64,000 nucleotides of DNA from Caenorhabditis remanei (lineage: Eukaryota; Nematoda; Chromadorea; Rhabditida; Rhabditidae): assembly GCF_010183535.1 (NCBI RefSeq), contig NC_071333.1:10848587-10912586 (forward strand), read 5' to 3'. The stretch's first letter is position 1. Every line of letters begins with the position of its first letter. Under the pieces are notes generated by a model, which worked only from the letters and a program-made list of their open reading frames with translations, had not been told where the DNA came from and made no database searches. Position numbers and translations under genes: made by a program. Shown piece by piece: positions 24,146-39,485 of this stretch.

Positions 24146-25561
24146 TTAAGAGAACGAGTAGAAGTAGCGATGAGCTCCGTAACGAGCTGAAAAAACAAGA
24201 TGTTAGATGGAAAAACACGGAATGAAAGAGAACGTACCAGCTGGAAGGTAAACGTCGGACCAATCCTTTCCACGACGTCCCAAAGCAGTTGGCTCGATCC
24301 ATTTCTTATCCAAAGTCTTGAAATCAATGCATCCGTTTCTGTACAAGTCGATGGCAGTCTTCACGTTTTTGCTGAAAAATAAGCATTTACATACTATAAC
24401 GTCAGTATAAAAATTGTTCCTTACGTATCGTATTGCCATGGTCTCCAGCTGTTCCAGAGAGGTCTGTCGTAGTTCGGGTCACGGTAACGTCTCCAGTAAG
24501 TTGGGTTGAGCCAATCAGTGTACCACTTGTATCTGGACCAGAATGGAGCGTACTCGTGTCCCAAGCTGTGTGGGATTGGGTCAACATAAAGTTGACGACG
24601 AGCAGCAAAACGATAAGTTTGCCAGTAGAATGGAGTGTAGAAGGTGTAACGATCGATGGCTGCGTCATCCAACTGAAAAAAAAGAAGCAATTTCTTGTTG
24701 ATCGATTCTATCTCTCAGTTTTGTTTTGTTTGTTGTCAGAAAGAGCGTCAAGCGTCAAAAACCAGGTGGATAAAGAAGCAAGGAAGAGACGACAATTGCA
24801 ACGGACATTACACTTTTCAGAAGGATGCCAACACTTTTCTATCTCTTCTCAGAAATTGACAAAAAAACTGGGAGAAAAATGAAGATGCCGAGATCAAATT
24901 TGCGTCTTCCATATTGCCAATAAAAAAAACGAGAGGCGTATGGACAAGGAACAATACTTACCGAGTCGTAGTCTCTACGGTACTTGTGGAGAGTCGATGG
25001 ACGATAGTTTGATCCAACACGGAAGGTGGAGAGATTTGGAACGGATGTAACTCTGAAATAAAATATTGAAATTATTTGGAAATGATTTTCAAAAAACTGT
25101 TAGGAAACACCTGTTTTTGAAAAAAAAACACAGTCAATGAAATTTAATACTGGATGCATCCATAACTGGAAAAGATGTAGAAACTTATAGAAGCAGGAAT
25201 GATTTATATGAAAGGTGGCTAACTATTATTTGAGAACCCGGTCTTCATAACTATCAAAATAATTCTTCTGTACTGTCATAGAAGTATCACTCAAATCCTG
25301 TTTAAATAAATAAGTATTCTAGTTGAAAGATCCATGAAAGCTAAAAGTTCTGTTAAAATATCGAAACAGGTCATTTTTCATTTTAACAAATGAATTGACT
25401 AAAGTTACCCTCAAATATCAGCTATAGGCCTTGAGTTCCACAAGTTTATGACACACTTCCACGTACCTGGTAAGAGTTCCAACAGTTCCAAATCGCTCGA
25501 CCGATCTGGATCTCGGCAAGCATACCGGATTACGGGCTCTGAAAGCCACGTCGGACGGCAT
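24146..25561 (-). CDS. tag-18: TAG-18-like Trp/Tyr/Arg-rich protein, possible thick-filament protein
   Basis: Five exons (25561-25467, 25052-24962, 24672-24425, 24371-24238, 24186-24146) join to about 202 residues starting MPSDVAFRARNPVCLPRSRS. The centre is unusually rich in Trp, Tyr and Arg (YAPFWSRYKWYTDWLNPTYW, then RPLWNSWRPWQYD), and SVPNLSTFRVGSNYRP lies before it. There is no signal peptide or membrane segment. The Trp/Tyr/Arg block recalls arthropod myofilin and flightin, which bind muscle thick filaments; that link is inference. Position between aex-4 and fkh-2 fits C. elegans T14G12.3 (tag-18). The gene is convergent with aex-4; the stop codons are about 250 bases apart. The segment upstream of the ATG in the same exon is GC-rich, so a longer N-terminal isoform is possible. 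Confidence 0.75.
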
Positions 25562-26082
25562 TGCAGTGCTTTGTCTCGACTGATGCTTCCTGGCGCGTCG
25601 GGAAGATGGCAGCCGGAGGGGGCCGCCTCAGAAACACCCACGCTCTGGAACCAAAACAGCTGGCTCATACACAACAAACACTTCGATACGTCCCCTTCCT
25701 TTTCCTTAGAACATGAAACCAATCTATACGGATATCTCTTCTGATGTGGATGACTCGATGGAGCAGATGTGTGTGCGTGCGGTAAAAAAGAAAGACTGGA
25801 ACCCCCGCTGCGACTATACAGACGTTCCGCCGACACAATATTGGTGTTTAAGTGTGAACTAATTATGTGCTGTATCGCCGATATAGTCTTCAGATGGTTT
25901 AGCCACAAACCCCTCCCGATGACGAGGTGGTAATTCTAATGAAAGGTTAGGACAAGAAAAATAACAATATGAACAGATGTCAAAAGTTCACGCAACGCAC
26001 TTGAAACCATGCCAAAGAATCAAGCCGACAATCAAGAAGAAGAACATCCTACGCAACCTGAAAATCCCTTTTTATCCTTTGG

Positions 26083-28535
26083 TTACACACCTATCCTTCT
26101 CATGGAAGAATTCTTGTTCTTTGTATCAAAGTAGCTAAAGGCACTGACTATATCAAAAGAAAGTCCGTCCGCCTCCCGACTTCAGTGAACTGCCGCGAGC
26201 CGACCCCTTTGACTCTTGCCGCTTTCTGCCGACAGTAACCAATATATCGTTTGAGTTTGCGCAATTCTCACTGAATGAACCCGATACCCAGGTATATCCT
26301 TTTCGGCTCATCTGAATAAACAATGTTAACATAGAAAGTAATTATGAGATTATGATAGTTTGTTTTTTGGTTTAAGGATATTAGGTGAGAAAAGAGGGAT
26401 AGTGGAAATATTCTCTCCTATGTTCCATACTATTGCGGGTTCTGTGAATTCAGAAAAAAAAAGCACAGAAATAGAATCTTGTAGTATATTTTGTTTGAAA
26501 AATCCCCAGCCTTCTCACTACTCTGCGTGTTGCCCCATATTCAGATTATTTACAATCGTTCAATGTGCCAACATCTGTGATTTCACATGCACCGTTATAG
26601 GTTGCCGTCTTACTGTTAATCGTTCACACCTACCTATGGTAACCGATTCTCTTGAAGTTGTTTCTTCAAACAAGTCGGTATATTTCATCTGTCTCTGTTA
26701 ACCTTTCTCTTTTTTGTTTCAAAAATTGACACGTTTTTGAGGAGACCCGTGCGACTCACACCCTCTATAATAACAATTCTAACATAATATCGGCTAGCAA
26801 GTGCTAATTACTCGAAGGAACAGAAAACGAGCATATCGGAATAAGCCGATAAAGCTGTTCATGTGTTGTTCAATTTTGGAGTAGCAAACATAATAATTAT
26901 ATACCCTCTTCCCCATCCTAATTTCGTAATGATCATCTGCTGGACAGTTGGGAATAGATACCCACTCTGCCCTTTTGAACTCTTCAATGTCAGTGTAATA
27001 CAGTGTCTTTAATGCCACTTGGTCACGGAAGGAAATAAGGCAACGGTTTTATTGTTCAGTTTTGAAGGATTAGGATTAATTTGATAGGATAATCTATAAC
27101 AAAATGGTGTTTGGAGATGTGTACCGGAACAGGAGGCTTGGGCACCTGCAAAAAGTGACATGTTGACATAAGTAGTCATCATAGAAATTGTCATGTTTCC
27201 CAACGGCAAGGTTCTATTTCTAATACGGTATCTTGGAGTAGGATTGAAAGTTGTATTTTTCCACTATCCAGCCCGTTTTAGAGCGTCAAAAATACAGTTT
27301 GCCACTTGTGACGTGATTCGATAATTACCATTGGCTTAGATGTTTAGACAATTTTTCCAAACAATACAGTAATGAAAGGATTTATCGTTTTGAGAGGAGA
27401 ACGTCTTGTTCTATTACACAACTCTCCATCTGCTCGTCTCCCATACGGTATGAGGGTCATCCACTTGTGTTTGTACCTCCGTGTCGACATATAAGAACAC
27501 ACTACACAACAATTAATCGAGAACCCTCGCTGAAATTATGACAAGTTCTATGTAACCCACATTCCTCACATTCCACAAAACTTGGGAGCAATTGTAAACT
27601 CATGTTATTTGTCTGACACATCATTAATCCTTTTAATTTCATAACAAAAGTCATTGGAATGATGATGGGGTCTCAATTTCAAAATAAACATAAATGGAAG
27701 AATTGAGGAGAAGAAAATGAGGTAAACATACACAGACCCCTCAATCTTTGGATTTCCGGTCCACAAACAAGTGCCAAAATCATAAATATGCCACAATGAT
27801 GGACCACTGGCTCATCGATCATTGTAAATTTGTATCATCTCTTAGCTGCTCACAGGTTTATTGGCCCTCTGCGGTTGACTGGCAGAACGGAACACCTGCT
27901 GTCGTCATCATCACCCACCGACAGCCCCTCCAATCACCAAGCTGGAGTCAATCAGCTTCCGATTCTTACACCAATTCTGATCCTCGTTTTTGAGGTCGCC
28001 GATGCTTCCAAAAGAATGTCAACTTGATATGCCACACAGATGTTGTTGCTTATCCACTGTCGGTCCACCACCTGAAATTTGAATACCACTGCGCAGGTCT
28101 CCTCTAGCGGAGTATAGGAAGAGGGGAAAAAAGTTTATATTATAGTAACAGTAGACGTTTTTCATCAGGCGAGGCAAGTGGTGTCGGGAGTTCTTAACAT
28201 GTAGTAAACGTTCGGGAAGATAGAAAGAAACTTGATACCGGTAGATTATAAACATTTTTGAAAGGCCAATGTGGGGTGACCCGACTAGGAGCTCTGCATT
28301 TTACAACACTAAAAGACAGCTCACGGCATTCTGAATTTTATCGATACACCTGTATTCAATTTTTTACAGTAATCCGATACCACCCAATTATTACTCATGA
28401 GATAAAATCAGAATAACTCCCACCGTCGGCATTTCAAAACAAAAATGGGATCCCCCATCTGCTTGTTGTCCTGACGTCTCGAATAGCAAGCCAAATTGAA
28501 CAGTTCGGTTATGTCATTTGTACCTAACGGAAATA
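26083..28535 (-). other. Exon-like segments of an unresolved minus-strand gene
   Basis: Several minus-strand segments look coding but I cannot join them with confidence. At the 3' side 26905-27010 reads DIEEFKRAEWVSIPNC, splices in phase 0 to 26311-26272 (MSRKGYTWVSGSF), then in phase 1 to 26147-26083, which ends in a stop. At 27147 an exon after TTTTTGCAG reads VPKPPVPVHISKHHFVIDYP. At about 28090-27990 one frame reads FKFQVVDRQWISNNICVAYQ and ends at a good donor. At about 28535-28443 a segment reads DITELFNLACYSRRQDNKQ. A competing frame at 28090-28019 is also open. No domain recognised. It could be one gene, two genes, or a decaying one. Confidence 0.3.
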
Positions 28536-28953
28536 ATCGACGATAAGGAGTCAAATGACTAAAGGCAATTTATTATGGAAACATTATGACGACAAGAATA
28601 AGAACAAAGTGTTATAAGCGTGGAATGGGAAACAAGTAATAAAGCAACAAACACAGATCACGATTATGGAATACGACACTTTGTGTCAAAAATGGGATTT
28701 TGGGGAAGAGAGAAGCTCAGGAGGACAAAGGGAAGACAATATTTAGGGATGGATAACGGTAGATGTATTACAAATCTACTACCCGTTCAACTTATGGAAT
28801 AACTAATCATCGCAACATGCTTTCAAATTTGTAGCATTCATCTTCGAGGGGAAAAAAGGGTCAAAATAAGTTAAGACAGAAATCAGAGCTCACCGAACTA
28901 TTAAAATGGACACAAACTAACAAGGTAATGAGAGGGGAGGGAAATCTACGGGA

Positions 28954-30654
<1,701 letters not shown>

Positions 30655-33600
30655 GATAGATAAGCTGAGATTTTATCAAGTTGGTATACTGAAGCGATTT
30701 GGTATGGAAACAACGACACGACAAAGTGATGGAGTCTTAGGGGGAGGGGCGAACCAACGCGGCGGGTCGGAAGGCGGGGTTTGTATGGTAGAGGAAAAGA
30801 GAAAGAAGGGCCGAGATGAAAGAGGATGCCGTCATGACCTCCGAACACCTTAGAAAGAAATGAAATGCGGAACTATATTGAAGGTATCGGTATCGAGCAG
30901 CACAGGTGCGAAAATGAAAGTAATATGAGCGCCCATGTTCATCAAGGCTAATCTTGGAAGTGTTCATTTTGGACATGTCTAGGAATTAAATCATCGTCTG
31001 TCTGAACACATTTTTCGAACGTCTGATTAGCATGTGACATTTTCAGTTTAAGTTTTTATCATTTGATCAGTTGATCAAAAAGAAAAATTTCGAAATTTTG
31101 AAGGAAACTACTAATATTGTTTGAAACTGTTCATTTGATGCTACGTTAAATATAGTAAACGCCTTTTCTAGGATAGAAGAATCAGACAAAAAGGAATGGT
31201 ACTGAAATAGCCTAAAATTAATATACAGGTAACTTGTCAAGAACAAAAATCAAAATTCGAAAACATTGCAATGAAAGTAAATATGCACTTGTTGGCTGTT
31301 TCCAATAGAAACTTTTGCTAACAGAACCAGAGTTTTCAAGCTACCAATCAATCTCAAATTCTATCCCAAAAGTACTCATTACCAAGAATCTATTGTGTAT
31401 GGATTATGATTCACTACTATCGACAGGAATATAAACACATGCACTTTTACATAATGGAAAACTTTTTTGAAAGTGTTGAGAACATATGTCTGGAATTCGT
31501 AAAATGAAAGGGATGAGGTTTCGAAAGTTAGGGTCTGGAAACGGAAAAAAAATGAAAAGATTGTGTTAAAAGCTGCGGTTGCCGGATGAGTTACTTCGCA
31601 ACAACTCGGTTGATTGACAGATTCACTGGCTCGTCATATTATTGAACAAAGTGACTCTTCAATACTCATTGTTCTACGATTATCTTGTAATCCGAAAGGT
31701 GGAATGACACTATTTTTGACAAAAGGTGAACTGACACTGTTTTTTGACACTGAGCAGGTGGTCCTAAGAGTCGGATCAATATGTTGAACGACAATGGCTA
31801 TGGGAAGATTACGGATATGAGTTGAATTCATTCCAACGTGAGTTAGTAGGTTGGTCAATTTCAAAACAAGCATATTAATTATGAATTCACATTTTATTTT
31901 AAGATTCCTGTGTTATCGTGGTCAAACTGTCAGAGAAAAGTTATCTTTGATATCTAACTCCAAAAATTGTTTACGGATAACTTGTAGAAGTGTGTATTTC
32001 GTGGGCGTAACAAATTCGCGACTTATTTGTCTTTTCATGTTTTCATTAGATTTTTTTGTACTGAATTGAAATCAAGTACAGTGAAATACACGACCAAAAC
32101 TTTAGGTTTACCGATGGTCGCATATTCTAATAATTTATATCCATTTAAAACAGAAAAACAAGGAATCTTCAAAATTAACTTCCTGTTTTTTTTATTGAAT
32201 ATCTAGGTGTTATCAATGGATCATCAAATTGTTCCGATTTTCAAAAAGTGTTCATACGCATCGCCATTTTTCTAAGAACGGATAATTAGGATCAGACATA
32301 TTTTTTGGTTTGAGAGAAGATTAGTGTAATAGAAACACTCCTCCAATACACATGAGATTAAAAATGAACAGACAAGAACGCTGGAAATCAGAAAACTAAA
32401 AATAATGGTTTAAAGTGTTAACGGGAAGTTTTTCATCACAGATTCTGCTCATATTATACCTAGAAGTTGATCAGAAATTTGTCATTTTTTATTGGCTAGG
32501 TGTGTCAAATGATAACTACAAAGTGAAAGTTAGAGATGTTGCCAGAATCTGACTAAAATTTTTCTGAATGAGAATCTCAAAAGTTACAAACATCACACTT
32601 TTGTTTACTTCTGAATTTGTTAATTCCATTGCGTCAGAATACAATAAAATACAAAAATTAAAGACGTATGTTCTTATCTCATCAACATAACGAATCATCT
32701 GGCTAGATGAACATGGATGACCTGTTAAATACAAAATAAAGTGTGAGCTGGTGGAGAATGTAGGGAGAACGTCAATTTGAAACAACCATAAAATTCTGTT
32801 TTGAGAAGATGGCCTAATCGAATGATAAAACAATGGGGTGTGTGAAACAGGGGAGAAAGCGAAGAATGATTTTTGAAAAAAAAAATGAGAAAGACAACAA
32901 ATTCTAACAGTGTGAACTCAACTGGGTAGGTGTCAGTATTGGAATACTCAAACTTGGAAATCGTTTAATTTTTATTTCGAATTTTTCAGTTGTGCCAAAA
33001 AACATTTGATTACACAACTGGTGCAACCACCTATCATAAATTCATTAGCAATCTCCATGGTGAGACCGTAAACCTTCTGGGACACTGTTGTACTTGAAGA
33101 AACAGAACAGGCGTGTGCAACACAAGTGTTGTAAATTAGGTTTATGGACTGATCTTGGTTACCATCTCTCCGGATTTGAATGAAACCTACTGTGACACTG
33201 TTTTTCCGACAGTTTTTTTGTGATTTGAATTTAAAACGTTCACGCCGACAAACTCTTTGAATTCCTTATACAAACTTGGTGATTGAAGCGGAAAACGGTT
33301 ATATACCATTATAATAATCCAATGGATCCAAGTTTATCGGCAATCTCATAACATTTGAAGGAACCTGTCTCTCTTCGACACCAACGTATTTCTCTCGGCT
33401 CCTCACAAAGAAAGTTCATACAAGTGTGAAATTGCCGATGAACGGACATGTCTTCAACTAAGGTCTCCATGTTTAGCAGTCGCTTATCCAGTCATATTTT
33501 ACCAATAATGTGTTTGATTTGAAGGCACGGAAAGAAAAAACCAAAAAGGGGATTGATTTTTAAACTTAGTTTGAAATAGTGTGAAATAAGAGGAGAAATA

Positions 33601-35108
33601 CATTAAAAGGTCTATACCGTCACGTTTTAATGAAAATATAATGTTTCTATTAAATTTTCACAAGAGCAACATCTAAGAAACCAATGCTATTTAGAAAAAA
33701 AGTGCTTGAAACGCATGAAAAAGATAGAACGGGAACTAAATGATCCAGCTCCTCATAAGAATGAGTGTAGAGATATAATCTATTTATGATTGGATTATAA
33801 AAGTTTTTTCTCGCAAATTGAGATATAAATAAACGAAACACTTTATTAAGTTCAAATAGATCAAAAATTAGGTTTCTGCTAGAAACGAAGTGCAATGTCT
33901 AGTCATTAAAAATAGTGCTTCAAGCTGAGAAACAGGACTCGTCACACGAAGTATGTCCAAGTTTTGGAAAAATGCGTTAACAAAATTAAAAAAAGATCCA
34001 GTGTGTTATAACACTTTTTGCCTTTCTTCGGGAGCTTTCAATCTGATGGATGTTTTCAGTCAATTTTTCAAAAAATTTGGTGGAATTTGATGGAAGGTCA
34101 TAGTGTAAAGAGAACGTGTAAAACGAAATATAACAGAAAAGTTCTAGTGGGTAATTCACACATTGCAGTGACACCAGTAATCTGATAAATCCTTTGAATA
34201 GTTCATTTATTCAATGAAAACGTTTCAGCCTTCATTCGATGTAGACGTCTTTTGATTTTTAACAGTTTCTGATGTGGTCATTTTTCAAAAATGATAATGC
34301 ATGAAGACGTTTGTCAGTCTTCCATAAAGTTCACGCTGTCTGCTCGGCTAATCAGTGTCTATTCCACAAGAACGAACATATGATCTCTTTGATTTTAGAA
34401 TTATTCTTCAAAAGTACAGTCTCTTTGTGTTAAAATGTCCAACTTTTAGGTAATAGTGTTAAATGGGACTTTGAGTTGTTTTTCGAGATAAACGCATCAC
34501 TATTGAAATAAAATGTTATATGTTTTAATTGTCCTATCAGATTCTCCGAATTAAAACATTAACACGTTGAGATTTAGTTGTCATGTTCTTTTTTTTTTTT
34601 TTTTTGATTTGAAACCAACATGTGTTTTTTATGTTTTATAGTTTTTGAACCCCGGTTTTTCATTGTTGCTTTTTAGCTGTAATCAGGAACACTTCAGCTC
34701 AACAATTTATTGTTTATTTGGTAAATTTGTGTTTAAACAACTACAATTCTAAACGTTCCAATGTACTTTCAAAGTTCAGGTTGTGTTATTTTCTCAATTG
34801 CAAATATTTCAAAAAAAGTTTTATCAAATTTATAAGCTGAAATCATTAGTTTGTCCAATTTTCTCTTTATTTCAGTTTTTGCCTCACTTAAACTGGCACC
34901 CGCACAAATCAAATTTCCTTACTCAACTCGCTAGGCCGGCAAGATTGTTTTCTCCACTGTGTGCACACACCACAACCTACGCGCAACTGCGGACCTCCAC
35001 GCCATTGCACATTTACCAACTTGTTTGCATCTTTAATTAGCTTAATTATTTTTCATTTTTTTCAATTCTCATTTTTATTTCTATCAATTTATATGAGTTA
35101 ATTTCCAG
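30655..35108. other. 4.4-kb gene desert between divergent fkh-2 and QSOX
   Basis: AT-rich sequence with only short unsupported ORFs (for example 32516-32833 minus). It lies between divergently transcribed genes, so it is the natural place for fkh-2 enhancers and the QSOX promoter. An 18-base poly-T run lies near 34589-34606. I see no RNA gene or transposon ends. Confidence 0.5.
35107..35108 (+). other. Splice acceptor 13 bases before the QSOX start (probable SL site)
   Basis: The acceptor ATTTCCAG precedes the exon holding the start codon at 35122, with no convincing upstream coding exon. This is the usual layout of an SL1 trans-splice site, though a 5'-UTR exon further upstream cannot be excluded. 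Confidence 0.5.
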
Positions 35109-35121
35109 GGGTATTAGCCGC

Positions 35122-38100
35122 ATGCACGAAAAAGAGCCCGGAGTTGCCAAGAGTCTGTGCATTGCCGCTGTCATAACAGGTTTGTCTTATTAGAAGAAGG
35201 TTGCAGTTGACCTAAGTAAAAAGAGCGACATTGATCGATTGCGCACATCACATCTCCGTATTTCGTTCACATCGTATTTTATTGGCATATCGAAAAAGAA
35301 AATGTGTCGATATGTTTCTCACTCGGCGATGGTGAAGGAGACCGCCGACGTTTTGCTATTTCTGTTTTTGATAATCGACACTATCGGCCACCGTGCACCA
35401 ACCGTCATGTATATTGAGGTTCGGCGACAGTTCGGCAGGCGAAACTCCCATTAAACACATATTGGAAAGAAAGGGATGAGTGCGGTCTCGGAGGACTATT
35501 ATTGAGTGACCTCATTGTGAATCATCACTCAGTTTTCATACTCTCGACGACCCCGACGCAATACATGTTCTCAACCTTTTTCTATCCGATACTTTTTGGA
35601 AAAGCGCGTTCTCGCTTTATGAACAAAAACAACAGGGTGAAAACGCGGCTTTTCCAAGAGAAATGAGTATGTTTTTCATGCAATCAATGTCTTCCGCGCT
35701 CGAGATAGGCGACCATAGCTTGCTTGTCCACTCAAAACCTGTTCGAACTAGCCGCTTCCCTGTCCGCTGTCGAATTTTCTTCTTTCGTGGCTATCCCCAC
35801 GCGTTTCGCTGTTTCTCACATTCAAATCCGCTTTTCTCTTTCTCATTTTTCTGCTTCAGATTGATTTCTTCAAGATGACGTCTGTACTAACTAAAACCAA
35901 AAAGAAAGGGAAAGTGTGACTTGAGAGTTTCAGTTTATCACATATCAGCCCACAATGTGTCGCCTGATTTGGTATTCATGTTTCCCACATTATTTATGGC
36001 GGCTTCTTATGCTTTCTTTTGCTTCTCCTTTCTAAAACTCCCACTCACTTTTTCATATTCAGGAGTGCTTATGCTGTTCATCTTGGTGATTATCTTGGCA
36101 TTCAGTGCCGGAAGAGGTAACAGTGAATCACTCTACGACAAAGACGATCCGATCCTCGAACTAGACGTCGATACATTTGGCCCCGCTATCTACGGATCTG
36201 TTAGTTTATCCTCTCTTTACATTTTCCGAGCAACGGTTGTTGTTTTTAGAAGAAAGCGCATTTCGTCGAGTTTTACTCATCTTGGTGTGGCGCCTGTATT
36301 GGATATGCTCCTACTTTCAAAAAATTCGCTAAGTGAGTTTTTATAAAGAAACTTCCGAAAAGTTGTGGGCATAATTTGTTTACACGATCAATCGTGTTTG
36401 TTTTAAATTTCGCAGTTTTACATATATCGGGCATTTATCCGGCGGAAAAGCAAATATTGAAAGCAAAGGTAGATATCTAAGTAGACACTGGGAGGCATAT
36501 CATAACAAACCACATAAAATAGATTTTTTAAGCTGGACGATTGAGGGGAAGTCTTGAAATGGTAACAGATCTTGAAGGCTTACCATAGAGCTTACCATAA
36601 AATGTGTGAGAGAGATAGTTTTTGTAAGTTGATTTCACAACAAGAAAAGAATACAAAACTACAAAAATCGTAAAGTTAATTTTTTTTTAAACTCTTCTAA
36701 CAACAAATGTACTTTCAGACAACTCGAAAAATGGACTCCTATCGTTCAAGTGACGGTTGTCAACTGTGCCGATGACAAGAACATGCCACTTTGTAGAGAA
36801 CATTCTGTGAACTCGTATCCATCTCTCAGGGTAAGATTGTGTTCGCATCAAACTCCAACTAAAACTCCATTTTTTTTAGTACTTCAAATACAACTCGGCC
36901 ACTAAAGACGACGGTATGAAGTACAGTGGAGATAAATACGATATCAACAAGCTGGCTCATGATATTGCTGGTCTCGCACAGGCTGATGCTCAGAAACAGA
37001 ATCCAGAGAGCTGGCCAACGTTCTTGCCACTTTCAGAGTAAGTCATTCTTCTAATTTTTTATCGCAGAAGAAATATTCCAGCGCATCAACCCTTGAGGAT
37101 GTTTTCAAGTCATTGGGAACTACACCATATTTAGCAGTCATTGTCCAAGACAGTCCCTCAGTCATAGCATGGTCCAACTTGATCAATTATTATGGAAATA
37201 ATGGATTAAAGGTTGCTTACGTCGGCCAAAAGCACCAAATCGCCTCGAAATTCTTCTCTGATGAAGGAGTACATGCTCTCTTGTTCTCTAATGGAAATGC
37301 TGAACCAATGTGGAAAAGCAGTAGTCCGATTGAAAAGTGGATGGATGTTCAAGAGAAAATTGAGGAGTTGATTGGAGATAAGATTGCAGCTAAGAGCCCG
37401 ACTATTCAGCCAATGAATGCTGCGGTAAGTTCCACACGATTTTCTGTTTTCAAACTTCGAGTTTGGGTCATTGGGTTTTATGTGAATTCAGAGTTGGGCT
37501 TCGATGTGGAACCGTTTTTGGAGAAACGTTAAGCAAATGAAAAGATTATTTTCGGTATGTGGATCGCATGGTGTGGTTAACTCTTCTTACTTGAACTGCA
37601 CCTTAATCCACATTCCTTTAGCTAAAGAAATTCCCATCCCACGAAGCCTACTCCTGATTTTTCCAATAAAATGAACTAGTAGAAAACTAACTTTCAATCT
37701 TTCAGCCAGTTATTGCTGCTCCATCAAACCCATTGAACAATCAATACGAAGTGCAACTCGTTGATCTGAAAAGTGCAATGAGCTACATGTTGTACAAGGA
37801 GATTCCAAGAAGAGAGGAGATTCGTGATGAACCATTGGCTGCTTTGAAACAGTGGATGCACACTCTCAAAAAGGTATTTCGATATTCATTCGACCAATTG
37901 AAAGTTAATTTCATTTTCAGTATGCCCCTGGAACCACACCAATGCGTCGTCTATTCTTCCGTCTTGATGAGTGGGTTCAACTTCGTTCCGTTGTAACTGC
38001 AAACGAGTGGTTGGCCCAAGTCGATGAGATTCAAGTAAGATTTTGTAATTTTCTTTTATCTTCAGATTACAACACCACATCGTTTTTTGATTCATACACC

Positions 38101-39485
38101 CCCTGTCTGTCCAAACCAGTTATCTTTTTTTCAGCAATCACTTGGTAATCCACTGCCTAAGGAAATTACTTGGATGGCCTGCGCCGGTTCAAAACCAAAT
38201 CTCAGAGGATACACTTGCGGATTGTGGACTCTTGCTCACTCGATTACTGTTGAAGCCTACAAACAGGAAAAACACAGTAAGATATTCTAACAAGAAAAAC
38301 AATTCAACTCTATTTTTTTCAGATACCGCTTTCAAGCCAGTCATCGATGTCCTCGAGCCATTCCGTGCTTTTATCTTCCACTTTTTGAGTTGTTCCGAGT
38401 GTGCTCAAAACTTTACCAAGGAAGCGGAGAAGAATCAACTCCATCTTGTCACTAGAGCTGAAGACGTTTACGCTTGGCTATGGAGAGTTCACAACTTTGT
38501 CAACAAAAGACTCTCCGGATCTCTCACAGACGATCCATCTTTCAAGAAACAGCAGTTCCCACCGAAATCTCTGTGTCCTGATTGTTATGATCTGAATGGA
38601 GAAATCGATGAAGCTAAAGCACTTCCATTTGTGTTCAAGTACTACTCAAATATCAAAACGGATCCATCAGAAGTAAGTCTTTTGATTGAAAACAATCAAA
38701 ATAAATCCCACCATTGAAATCAGCTGTTCACTGAGTCCAACTATTCAATTGCTGTGATGGATAACGTTCTTATCTTTGAATCAGATCAAAAACTCTGATT
38801 TCAAAAACCGAAATTATTTTTCTATGAAGAAAACCTAATTTTGTCAGTTACACGTTGCAAGAATTGCGTGGGGTACGCAAACACCGTCATCTCTCGCTGT
38901 GGAATGCCGGAATTTTACGCGCAACGAAAATATACACTTTTTACAAAAAAGGGTTTGACATAGTGAAAAATAAGTGTTCTTAAATCTAAGAAATAAATCT
39001 TCATGAAAAATATGAAATGCACAAGAATGATCAGATTTAAAGCTACAAAATAAAAGATAACAATATTTCAAGACCCGTTAAATTTCGTTGTTTCTTTTTC
39101 AGACTCTTCCGGGATACAAAGTCGTCGAATACAAAGAAGGAAAAACACAATCTGCAGGACAGCGTCATTTGAATCCTAAATTTCAAATTCACGCAGGAAA
39201 AGTCGACCAATTGGAGGCTAACGAGAAAGTGAAAAATGTTCTCGACGCTAGCCCACAAAGAACGTGGCAGGATATTGATGGATATGGTTAGTGAAATTTG
39301 TAAAAGATTCACAAGATGAATCTGAATCTTTTTCAGACAACATTCCGGAGGGAAGCCGAAGTCACTACTACTTCATCTGGTTATCACTCATCGGAGTTGC
39401 TCTGATCGTCGTATACTGCAAATACCGGAAGAATAGATCAAAGTTTTGGAAGACTTTCTATTATCAAAACGACTTCAAACTGTGA
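35122..39485 (+). CDS. Quiescin sulfhydryl oxidase (QSOX family)
   Basis: Twelve exons (35122-35179, 36063-36199, 36250-36332, 36719-36830, 36880-37037, 37082-37424, 37706-37873, 37921-38034, 38135-38276, 38323-38672, 39103-39286, 39337-39485) join to about 665 residues. QSOX enzymes oxidise protein thiols to disulfides in the secretory pathway, passing electrons from a thioredoxin domain to an Erv/ALR FAD domain and then to oxygen. The N-terminus is hydrophobic (VLMLFILVIILAFSAG). The thioredoxin motif is FYSSWCGACIGY. The FAD domain shows GYTCGLWTLAHSIT, the proximal CxxC in FLSCSECAQNF, and the C-terminal CPDC. A C-terminal transmembrane helix (FIWLSLIGVALIVVYC) ends in a basic tail. The start at 35122 is chosen because its exon phase fits; an internal Met at 36071 would still leave a signal peptide. 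C. elegans has several paralogues; F47B7.2 is my best guess. Confidence 0.93.
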
